From: Spirochaetota bacterium
GTDB taxonomy: Bacteria > Spirochaetota > UBA4802 > JAFGJZ01
NCBI GenBank assembly: GCA_023396665.1
Contig: JAEWVL010000291.1
Span: 1 to 8,740, forward strand
Length of the DNA stretch: 8,740 bases
Direction of reading: 5' to 3'
Position numbers and translations under genes: made by a program. Below are positions 1 to 5,343 of the stretch, piece after piece. The notes beneath the pieces were generated by a model. That model saw nothing but the letters and a program-made list of their open reading frames with translations, made no database searches and was not told the origin of the DNA. Position 1 is the first letter of the stretch; every line of letters starts with the position of its first letter.

Positions 1-164
1 CCGCTTTTTTGCGACCACGCCGCCCCATAGGCCTGCAATGCCGCATCGATTTCCGGCTTGTTCTGGATAAGAGTGACACTCTGCTTCGAGGCGCCGCCCT
101 TTCCGCATGAAACGAGCGCCGATACAAGCAATAGCGCAGCGATCATGAAAATGTTCTTCTTCAT
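1..164 (-). CDS. Sugar ABC transporter substrate-binding lipoprotein, N-terminal part (cut by left edge)
   Basis: Only the first 54 codons are present. Residues 1-20 form a lipoprotein signal peptide: two lysines after Met1, a hydrophobic stretch, then a canonical lipobox Leu17-Val18-Ser19-Cys20. After a short Gly/Lys/Ser linker the mature part starts with SVTLIQNKPEIDAAL and continues AYGAAWSQKSG. This matches the opening beta strand and first helix of family 1 extracellular solute-binding proteins, which bind sugars or oligosaccharides outside the cytoplasmic membrane. The start at 164 is supported by AAAGGGGAG eight bases upstream, nearly the same leader as the second binding protein at 5125. 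It is a different protein from that one. Its permeases, if linked, lie outside the window. The family call is fairly sure; the substrate cannot be told. Confidence 0.85.
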   Translation of the reverse strand, partial: MKKNIFMIAALLLVSALVSCGKGGASKQSVTLIQNKPEIDAALQAYGAAWSQKS

Positions 165-530
165 AAGTATTCTCCCCTTTATTTTGTTCGTTTCAGGGCA
201 GTCAAAGGGTTTCGCGGCGGATCATTGCCGTTCATGATACGAAAAACAAACGGTACAACGCCGACACTGGCCCGGCACTGCCTATAAGCACCTTTTTCCT
301 GAGCGGAGAGCCTCTTGTGCCCGATGTTGGCGTAAAAGAGGCTCTCGCCGAGGAAAAGGGAACCGACAGATCAACAAAAGCGCATTGGTATCCGGATAGT
401 ACAGATCTGAATTACACAAAATGATCGAACAAGCCTGTTACGGAGATACAAACAATGATATGAACCGGTGCATCAAAATATATCCTTGCCCGGTAGAAAA
501 TCACCTTTTTGTGAGCCCGTATCGATCATT
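165..530 (-). promoter_or_regulatory. Long 5' leader of the binding-protein gene at the left edge
   Basis: If transcription starts near 530 from the promoter at 537-565, the mRNA has an untranslated leader of about 365 nt before the start codon at 164. It contains a large imperfect hairpin (291-359). A 9-bp perfect inverted repeat also pairs the extreme 5' end (522-530) with 420-428 and could close an upstream domain of about 110 nt. The ribosome site AAAGGGGAG lies at about 172-180. No convincing coding sequence is seen in it. The start of transcription is inferred only from the promoter boxes. A second promoter nearer the gene cannot be excluded. Confidence 0.45.
291..359 (-). repeat. Large imperfect inverted repeat (hairpin) in the leader
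   Basis: The arm at 291-316 pairs with 336-359. The inner 11 bp (GAGAGCCTCTT against AAGAGGCTCTC) and the outer CCTTTT/AAAAGG pair fully, with small bulges between them. The loop of about 19 nt can itself form a short GCC/GGC stem. No T-run follows on either strand, so it does not look like a rho-independent terminator. It would form in the mRNA leader of the binding-protein gene and could affect stability, processing or translation. Confidence 0.6.
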
Positions 531-536
531 GATTGA

Positions 537-565
537 ATAATAGGAAAACGTTTTCCCAACGTCAA
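537..565 (-). promoter_or_regulatory. Sigma70-type promoter of the left-edge binding-protein gene
   Basis: Read on the minus strand, TTGACG (560-565) and TATTAT (537-542) are separated by exactly 17 bp, each matching the consensus at five of six positions. A/T-rich sequence just upstream (about 566-590) could serve as an UP element. The spacer is almost filled by a perfect operator-like palindrome at 543-556. The predicted start of transcription is near 530. Confidence 0.75.
543..556. promoter_or_regulatory. LacI-family-type operator (14-bp perfect palindrome)
   Basis: GGAAAACGTTTTCC is perfectly self-complementary around a central CG, the usual form of LacI/GalR/CcpA-family operators. It sits between the -35 and -10 boxes of the minus-strand promoter, where a bound repressor would block RNA polymerase. 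No LacI-type regulator is encoded in the window. The family assignment is inference from the symmetry, the central CG and the sugar-transport target. Confidence 0.65.
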
Positions 566-645
566 CTATTTTTTACTTTTTTTGTGTATGGTGTCATAGC
601 CGGCAAAATTTTAAGGCAAACATGCTAAAGCGGGGGGATACCTGT

Positions 646-738
646 AATAGCCCTGCCGCCTGGATTTTCATTTGCAAGCAGGCTGCAAGTTACGAAAATA
701 AGAGATAGTCCTTTAGCGCAGGGTATTCATTTTTTCTT
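646..738 (+). ncRNA. Possible structured RNA element with T-run (function unknown)
   Basis: On the plus strand 646-659 pairs with 716-727 (4, 6 and 2 bp separated by single-base bulges; the core is CCCTGC against GCAGGG). Inside lie ATTTTC (664-669) with GAAAAT (694-699) and TTGCA (672-676) with TGCAA (684-688), so the helices are nested. The closing stem is followed by CATTTTTTCTT (728-738), as at the end of a terminated small RNA. It lies just upstream of the -35 box at 737 and in neither of the predicted neighbouring transcripts. No good promoter was found upstream of it. Chance pairing remains possible. Confidence 0.3.
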
Positions 739-765
739 GTCATCTGTACGGTCTGTGCTTATTAT
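737..765 (+). promoter_or_regulatory. Sigma70-type promoter of the DUF4332 gene
   Basis: TTGTCA (737-742) and TATTAT (760-765) are separated by 17 bp and each matches the consensus at five of six positions. The predicted start of transcription is near 772, giving a leader of about 90 nt. Confidence 0.65.
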
Positions 766-791
766 GAAAGCGACACGGTCAAAGCGTGCGG

Positions 792-811
792 CTTTCTTCT
801 GCCGAAGAAAG
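792..811 (+). repeat. Short perfect hairpin in the DUF4332 gene leader
   Basis: CTTTCTTC (792-799) and GAAGAAAG (804-811) are perfectly complementary with the 4-nt loop TGCC. The hairpin lies in the predicted leader, about 50 bases before the start codon and clear of the ribosome site. There is no T-run directly after it. Confidence 0.5.
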
Positions 812-860
812 GGCTGGTCCGGACGTGTTTCGTTACCATTGAATAAACGGGGGATCATTA

Positions 861-1532
861 ATGCCTTATCACATGGATTTATCCAGGCTACCTCTTTCCT
901 ATCTTAAAGAGCGAATTGCAAACGATGATCTGATACCGAGCTTTCTTCCGCTTCGGACGGGGATTGAAGAAAAATTCGGAACTTTCTCTGATCTTGGTCT
1001 TAAGACCCTTGCGGATATGCTGGCTTCCCTTAAAACAAATCAACAGACCGAACAGTTGGCAAAAAAAAGCGGAATCGACATGGTGTATCTGACTCTTCTC
1101 TCCCGTTTTGTCAGGGGAATGCTTCCGAAACCGCATCCCCTTTCAGAAGCGCCGCGCTGTGACGAGCGCCTCATCGAAGCGCTGTACTCGAAGGGCATTA
1201 AAACAACGAAAGATCTGTTTGAGATATACGAGCAGGTGCCGAAGCGGAAAGCGCTCAGCGCCGAATTGAAAACATTTGCGAAAGAGCTGGGTGAACTGGC
1301 GGCGCTGTGCGATCTGTGCCGAATACAGTGGGTAAATCCGGTTTTTGCGCGAATACTGTACGAAGCGGGTTTTCTCAGTGCGGAGATAGTCGCGGCCTCG
1401 CTGCCCGACGAGGTCTACAAGCGCGTTGTCGAGGCGAATGAGACACAGCAGTTGTACAAGGGAAAAGTCGGGCTTCGTGACATGGGTCGTCTTGTCGCCC
1501 TGGCGAAAGTGGTCGATACTTATTTGCGCTGA
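861..1532 (+). CDS. DUF4332 (helix-hairpin-helix-like) domain protein
   Basis: A 223-residue soluble, mostly helical protein without signal peptide or membrane segment. The C-terminal part (about 145-220: LCDLCRIQWVNP, then FARILYEAGF, then LYKGKVGLRDMGRLV) matches the DUF4332 pattern I recognise: an entry helix, a helix-hairpin-helix-like turn, then the LYKGKIGLRDM-type end. The middle (about 45-120: LGLKTLADMLASLK, IDMVYLTLLSRF, LIEALYSKGIKTTKDLF) looks like a second, diverged copy. Such folds often bind DNA or serve as protein scaffolds, but the function is unknown. Cysteines 100, 150 and 153 are present, without a clear metal-site pattern. The first Met is chosen because CGGGGGAT lies seven bases upstream; Met5 (873) is too far from it. 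The gene stands alone with its own promoter and has no obvious link to the transporter genes. Confidence 0.8.
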   Translation: MPYHMDLSRLPLSYLKERIANDDLIPSFLPLRTGIEEKFGTFSDLGLKTLADMLASLKTNQQTEQLAKKSGIDMVYLTLLSRFVRGMLPKPHPLSEAPRCDERLIEALYSKGIKTTKDLFEIYEQVPKRKALSAELKTFAKELGELAALCDLCRIQWVNPVFARILYEAGFLSAEIVAASLPDEVYKRVVEANETQQLYKGKVGLRDMGRLVALAKVVDTYLR

Positions 1533-1570
1533 CATATTCAGCGTTCCTGCCTTTTATAAGTCGCGCTCGT

Positions 1571-1630
1571 GTGTTAACTGCGGCGTCTGCAGCCGCTGAG
1601 CCCGTGACCTAACACCGTCCTGCCGCGGCA
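1571..1630. repeat. Nested inverted repeats downstream of the DUF4332 gene
   Basis: GTGTTA (1571-1576) pairs with TAACAC (1610-1615) and encloses GCGGC (1580-1584) with GCCGC (1592-1596). A 10-bp palindrome TGCCGCGGCA follows at 1621-1630, with TTTT at 1639-1642. This could be a weak plus-strand terminator region for the DUF4332 gene, but there is no textbook T-run right after a stem. Confidence 0.3.
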
Positions 1631-1653
1631 TGTGCCCGTTTTATCAGATATTT

Positions 1654-1689
1654 AAAAAAATGCCCCTCCGCCGTTTCGGGCGAAGGGGC
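1654..1689 (-). terminator. Rho-independent terminator of the transporter operon
   Basis: On the minus strand a GC-rich stem (1678-1689 with 1662-1672; GGGGC core, one mismatch, 5-nt loop) is directly followed by ATTTTTTT (1654-1661). This is a textbook intrinsic terminator. It lies about 145 bases past the MalG-type permease stop. On the plus strand the same stem lacks a T-run, so it is not clearly bidirectional. Confidence 0.85.
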
Positions 1690-1760
1690 GAGTGAGTAAC
1701 GTCTTCGACAAAAGGTTTCATCGATTAAGCGTTACAGGAGGTAAAGGTAGAGAATATCAT

Positions 1761-1805
1761 CGGTTTTGCTCTCATTTGCTCTGCCACAGTGACGCGGCAA
1801 AACCG
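1761..1805 (-). repeat. 9-bp inverted repeat in the 3' untranslated region of the operon
   Basis: CGGTTTTGC (1761-1769) and GCAAAACCG (1797-1805) are perfectly complementary, with 27 bases between them. The repeat lies between the last stop codon (1834) and the terminator. It may form a second 3' stem that protects the mRNA end; it is not itself followed by a T-run. Confidence 0.4.
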
Positions 1806-1833
1806 GATTCATCGGGACGCTTCTGTGCGGTCA

Positions 1834-2727
1834 TCATCCTTTCAATGCGCCGCCAAGCATTGCTCCCTGCATAATTTGCTTGTGAAAAATAAGATACAGT
1901 ATCACCGTCGGCGCGACCGATATCAGAAGTGCGGCGGAATACTGTGGAAAATAATTGTTCCCGGTCGTCGCCATAAGCGATTGCACCTTCAGCTGCACGG
2001 TGAACAGATCCGGGTTGTTGATGAAAATGAAGCTGAGCAGAAAGTCGCTCCATGTTCCGAAGAAAGTCAGAAGCGCCGACATGAACAGCACCGGCTTGGA
2101 AAGCGGAAGCATTATCATGGTGAAGGTTCGCCAGTTGCCTGAGCCGTCAATCTTCGCAGCTTCGACGAAATCGTTCGGTATCTTGTTGAAGAAAGCTCTG
2201 AATATCATGGTCCAGAACGGTATGCCGAAAGCGGCAATTGGCAGTATGACTCCGGGCAGCGTATTGATCAGCTTCAGGCTAGTATTGATCCGCACAAGGG
2301 GGATCAGCACCATCTGCACGGGTATGAAAAATCCGGACATTACCAGATAGAAAAGGACGTCCGTCACCTTTGTTCGGAATTTTGAAAAGGCGTATCCGGC
2401 CATAGCCGAAAAGGGAACGGTAATGATGATCGCGCCGAAGCAGACGATAAGACTGTTGATCATGGCCCGTCCGATCTTCACCGAATTCCATGCCCATATG
2501 AAATTGTCAAAATTGATTTTCTCCGGCAACGCCCACGGATGATACGCGAATTCAAGTCTGGTTTTAAACGCAAACAGAAACGGAAGCACCAGCGGAACGA
2601 TGAAAAGCGCCGCCAGTAAAATCATGAACACATGCACCAGTATCATAGAGACGCTTAGCTGTTCTTTTTGAAATCCTTCGCTTTTTTTCATCTTTGAATC
2701 GTTCGTCATTTGTATTAAATCAGCCAT
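1834..2727 (-). CDS. Carbohydrate ABC transporter permease, MalG type
   Basis: A 297-residue inner-membrane protein of the binding-protein-dependent permease family (MalG/CUT1 type). It has six predicted membrane helices (about 27-52, 89-113, 123-147, 155-178, 213-235, 263-284). The cytoplasmic EAA loop is intact: Glu189-Ala190-Ala191, Gly195 and Leu207-Pro208, the docking site for the ATPase. The N-terminal FKTRLEF and NSLIV segments and the C-terminal LGGALKG ending are typical. With the MalF-type partner it forms the sugar channel. The start at 2727 has an ideal Shine-Dalgarno, AAAAGGAGGA, four bases upstream. The gene lies 16 bases after its partner, so the two are surely co-transcribed and probably translationally linked. 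The N-terminus before the first helix (about 26 residues, charged) is somewhat long. The substrate is unknown. Confidence 0.93.
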   Translation of the reverse strand: MADLIQMTNDSKMKKSEGFQKEQLSVSMILVHVFMILLAALFIVPLVLPFLFAFKTRLEFAYHPWALPEKINFDNFIWAWNSVKIGRAMINSLIVCFGAIIITVPFSAMAGYAFSKFRTKVTDVLFYLVMSGFFIPVQMVLIPLVRINTSLKLINTLPGVILPIAAFGIPFWTMIFRAFFNKIPNDFVEAAKIDGSGNWRTFTMIMLPLSKPVLFMSALLTFFGTWSDFLLSFIFINNPDLFTVQLKVQSLMATTGNNYFPQYSAALLISVAPTVILYLIFHKQIMQGAMLGGALKG

Positions 2728-2743
2728 GGTTCCTCCTTTTGAT

Positions 2744-3658
2744 TCATTCGCTGTCGGTCTTAAGCGAAAACTGCAGGACCGTAAAGCCGAGCGAGAGCAG
2801 AAAAATAATCACTCCGATCGCCGCGCCGATTCCATACTGCCAGTTGAGGAATCCCTGCTTGTACAGTTCTATGCCGAGTGTGGTCGTGCTGTTTCCCGGA
2901 CCGCCGACAGTGATAAGCCAGGGAAGCTCGAACAGGCGGATGCTTCCGACAACGGCAAGCAGCGCCTGAATCCTCACCGCGTAAGAAACCTGGGGAAGAA
3001 CCACATGCCAGGCCAGCTGCCATTTGTTCGCCCCGTCGATCATGGCGGCCTCGCTCAACTCGGCCGGTATCTGGTCGATACATGCCATCAGATAGACGAT
3101 ACCGAAACCGATATATGCCCACGTCGCGACGGTGAAGAGCGTCGGAAAAGCGTTTTTGGCGTTACCGATAAAGTCGATGTTCGCCAGCCATTTCCAGTCC
3201 AGCGTGTTTGCAAGCGTCACCAGCGCTCCGGTGTTCGGTCCGAGAATAAACAGCGCAATCATACAGACGATCGCCACGGGTATCACGTTGCCGAGGTAGT
3301 AGACGCTTCTCAGCCAGCGAATCACAGGCGTCTTGAACATGACGCAGGCGAATGCGATGAAAAAAGACAGCGGAACCTGTATGATGACACTGAAGAATGC
3401 CCATTGTACGGTGTGACTCAGACCTGCGAGAAAATCCGCGTTCCTGAAAAGGTGAAAGTAATTATTCATTCCGATGTATTCTGTCGCGCCAAGGGCACTT
3501 GAATTTGTGAGCGACAGACGGAATGTTTCAAAGATCGGATAAAACATGAATACGGCCAGCATCAGCAGCGCCGGAAAAATCATCAGCACCCTGAAGACAT
3601 GATCTCCCAGCCGCGGAAAAGCGATTTTACTGTGTGAGGTTACAGGGATATTGGTCAT
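2744..3658 (-). CDS. Carbohydrate ABC transporter permease, MalF type
   Basis: A 304-residue inner-membrane permease of the MalF/UgpA-like CUT1 group. It has six predicted membrane helices (about 23-46, 83-108, 115-141, 172-193, 229-251, 276-296) and lacks the large periplasmic insertion of enterobacterial MalF, as is usual in most phyla. The EAA loop is intact: Glu203-Ala204-Ala205, Gly209, Leu221-Pro222. The TVGGPGNSTTTL segment (residues 250-261) is a strong signature of this permease group. The start at 3658 has AAAGAGGT about seven bases upstream. It pairs with the MalG-type gene immediately downstream and follows the binding-protein gene after 204 bases that hold a stem-loop. The sugar carried cannot be read from the sequence. 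Confidence 0.93.
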   Translation of the reverse strand: MTNIPVTSHSKIAFPRLGDHVFRVLMIFPALLMLAVFMFYPIFETFRLSLTNSSALGATEYIGMNNYFHLFRNADFLAGLSHTVQWAFFSVIIQVPLSFFIAFACVMFKTPVIRWLRSVYYLGNVIPVAIVCMIALFILGPNTGALVTLANTLDWKWLANIDFIGNAKNAFPTLFTVATWAYIGFGIVYLMACIDQIPAELSEAAMIDGANKWQLAWHVVLPQVSYAVRIQALLAVVGSIRLFELPWLITVGGPGNSTTTLGIELYKQGFLNWQYGIGAAIGVIIFLLSLGFTVLQFSLKTDSE

Positions 3659-3862
3659 GAGGGGACCTCTTTATAATAACTTTTAATGAATAATATCAGA
3701 CATAAAAATAATAATAAAAAATACATCCTTCCGGTACCAGGCAATCAATATCCGCGGCAGCACCGGTCGTGAAACGACAAAGATTGAATGGTCCCGAAGA
3801 AATAATTATGCCGCTTCAAACCCGCGCCGGAAAAGGCGCGGGTCTGTTTGCAGTCTGCTTTT
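3659..3862 (-). other. Intercistronic region between binding-protein and permease genes
   Basis: These 204 bases hold no gene. They contain a GC-rich stem-loop at 3821-3842 just after the binding-protein stop and a very A/T-rich stretch (about 3672-3725) before the MalF-type start. The A/T-rich part may keep the permease ribosome site open or hide a weak promoter; no convincing pair of boxes was found. Confidence 0.5.
3821..3842 (-). promoter_or_regulatory. Intercistronic stem-loop after the binding-protein gene
   Basis: CCCGCGCC (3821-3828) pairs perfectly with GGCGCGGG (3835-3842) around a 6-nt loop. On the minus strand it is followed by only TTTG, so it is a poor terminator. Its place 20 bases after the binding-protein stop fits the known role of such hairpins in malE-malF-type operons: partial termination or protection from 3' exonucleases, giving more binding protein than permease. 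That role here is inference. Confidence 0.7.
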
Positions 3863-5125
3863 CTACTTGAGTCCGCCCATGTTATCGGTCACTGTCTGGT
3901 CAAGTTTATCCAATTCAGCCTTCACATCTGTTTCCTGCATCATGAAGGTCTGGATGGTGTCGTTGACCGGTCCGGAAACCGAAGGTGGCAGATCCTGGTC
4001 CCACCAGGCCTGAACCGATTGAGCTTTTGCGAACACATCACTCGCCATGCCGGTGATTCGTGTCGGCGGTTGTACCCCCGCAACCGATGCGGTACGGCCT
4101 TTCTCGTGTTGAAGGGCGTCGACACTCATCGCGTATTTCATGAAACGGACGACGGCGTCTTTCTTGCTTTCGGCGTTCTTCGATGCGGCGTAGCCGATAT
4201 CGGTCATGCCCATCAGGTCGGTCGCTTTCCCGATACCGTCGGCGGCGACCGGTACCGCGTAGTAGCCGATGGTCTGATCAGTTGATGACGTGTCGCTGTA
4301 AAGACCTGCCAGCCATGATCCGGATAACTGCATGCCCGCCTTTCCTGTCTGCATCAGAAGCTGTGCGTCGGCATACGATTCGGCCAGTGCCTTCGGGCCG
4401 TAGTAACCTTTCGCCGCCCATTCCTGTATCTTCTTCGCTGCTTTGATATACGGATCTTCAGTAAAGGCAGCCTCGCGCTTCACGGTCTTGGCGAAGATGT
4501 CGCCGCCGTACCTGTTGACCAGGTACATGTATGTATGAAGCAGGGGCCATTTGTCTTTGGCACCGCACGCGAAGGGTTGTATTCCCGCAGCCATCAGTTT
4601 GTCAGCGGCGCTTTCCAGCTCTTCGATAGTCTGAGGTACGGGAATGCCGAGTTCCTTGAATTTGCCTTCGTTTATGTAGAGACCGGCGATTCCGAAGAAG
4701 GGTGCGATGCCGTAGGTCTTCCCGTTCCAGCTCATCGCTTTTTTAGCGGCTTCACTGACCTGAAGATCGGAAAGCTCTGCAGTCAGATCGAGCAGTTTAT
4801 CTCCGTCGGCAAAAGCACCCATGAAAGATCCGCCCCAGCTCTGAAAGATATCAGGAGGCTGGTTGTTCGCCATCGCCACCTTCAGTTTGTCGTTCAGCGC
4901 CGAACCGGCCGTTCCGAAGGGAACCCAGTCGAGTTTGATATCCGGGTTCTGCTCCTGGAAATTCTTGATCATCTCGAAGGTGTAGGACTGCTGCGGGTCC
5001 TGTTCGTTTCCGCCGTCGCAGGCCCATACGGTGAGTGTTACCTGGTCACCCCTTGCCGGGTTTTTCGAACAGGCGCTGCTCATCACAAGAGCGATGACGA
5101 TAAAACCCAATAGAATTTTTTTCAT
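3863..5125 (-). CDS. Sugar ABC transporter substrate-binding lipoprotein (family 1)
   Basis: A 420-residue extracellular sugar-binding protein. Residues 1-19 are a lipoprotein signal: MKK, a hydrophobic core, then Ser16-Ser17-Ala18-Cys19. The -3 Ser is not canonical but is tolerated in spirochaete-type lipoboxes. The mature protein has family 1 features: VTLTVWACDGG near the start, NNQPPDIFQSWGG (88-100), YGIAPFFGIAGLYIN (138-152), KWPLLHTYMY (192-201), MQLSGSW (265-271) and WWDQDLPPSV (374-383), with several aromatics suited to stacking on sugar rings. The start at 5125 is preferred over an in-frame ATG at 5212. It gives a proper signal peptide and has AAAGGGGAG about nine bases upstream, like the protein at the left edge. 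It delivers substrate to the two permeases encoded downstream. The substrate is likely an oligosaccharide, not resolved. Confidence 0.93.
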   Translation of the reverse strand: MKKILLGFIVIALVMSSACSKNPARGDQVTLTVWACDGGNEQDPQQSYTFEMIKNFQEQNPDIKLDWVPFGTAGSALNDKLKVAMANNQPPDIFQSWGGSFMGAFADGDKLLDLTAELSDLQVSEAAKKAMSWNGKTYGIAPFFGIAGLYINEGKFKELGIPVPQTIEELESAADKLMAAGIQPFACGAKDKWPLLHTYMYLVNRYGGDIFAKTVKREAAFTEDPYIKAAKKIQEWAAKGYYGPKALAESYADAQLLMQTGKAGMQLSGSWLAGLYSDTSSTDQTIGYYAVPVAADGIGKATDLMGMTDIGYAASKNAESKKDAVVRFMKYAMSVDALQHEKGRTASVAGVQPPTRITGMASDVFAKAQSVQAWWDQDLPPSVSGPVNDTIQTFMMQETDVKAELDKLDQTVTDNMGGLK

Positions 5126-5343
5126 CTTTGTTTCTCCCCTTTGTTGAAAATTTTGGCACTGAAACGGATAACGCGATATACATACGCGCCGTTTCGTGCC
5201 TGTTTCGGGCAAAAGCGAATTAGTGCCCGTTTATCTGCGATGAGTGTAGGGGAATTTTTGTTTAAGGTCGCCCGAACCAATCGGTTCGTACAAGATTTTT
5301 GAGCGCTCGTGATAATTTGCGGGTTTGCGCTGAAGTTCGCCGC
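5126..5343 (-). promoter_or_regulatory. Control region between the AraC-type regulator and binding-protein genes
   Basis: These 218 bases hold no gene and no clear terminator, so read-through from the regulator is possible. On the minus strand TACACT (5243-5248) could be a -10 box with a poor -35, as for an activator-dependent promoter. A palindrome CGAACC-n4-GGTTCG lies at 5273-5288, centred roughly 45 bp before the implied start. Two GTTTCG-containing direct repeats 11 bp apart (5191 and 5202) and a 6-bp inverted repeat (5206-5211 with 5224-5229) lie in the implied leader. All of these are candidates only. Confidence 0.35.
5273..5288. promoter_or_regulatory. Palindrome upstream of the binding-protein gene, possible regulator site
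   Basis: CGAACC (5273-5278) and GGTTCG (5283-5288) are perfectly complementary around AATC. In the regulator transcript it would form a 6-bp hairpin without a T-run, so it is an unlikely terminator. Its position suits an activator or operator site for the binding-protein promoter. AraC proteins more often bind direct repeats, so the owner of this site is uncertain. Confidence 0.4.

Noticed and set aside
179..235. Possible 18-codon leader peptide on the minus strand ending right at the ribosome site of the left-edge binding protein
   Set aside because: No Shine-Dalgarno before its ATG and no run of regulatory codons; probably chance.
291..359. Large hairpin considered as a terminator
   Set aside because: No T-run follows the stem on either strand; the flanking sequence is A/G-rich or mixed.
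622..708. Open frame of 28 codons on the plus strand with AAGG six bases before its ATG
   Set aside because: Low-complexity composition without recognisable features; it overlaps the structured element and has no supporting promoter.
2726..3502. Long plus-strand open frame (258 codons) opposite the MalF-type permease
   Set aside because: It is antisense to a well-supported permease gene; its translation is rich in Arg, His and Asp, as expected of a shadow frame, and shows no domain.
4535..5113. Plus-strand open frame of 192 codons opposite the binding protein
   Set aside because: Mirror of a confident coding gene, with no ribosome site or recognisable motif.
5126..5212. Extension of the binding-protein frame to an upstream ATG at 5212 (29 more residues)
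   Set aside because: The extension is basic and polar, would bury the lipoprotein signal, and lacks a ribosome site; 5125 is clearly better.
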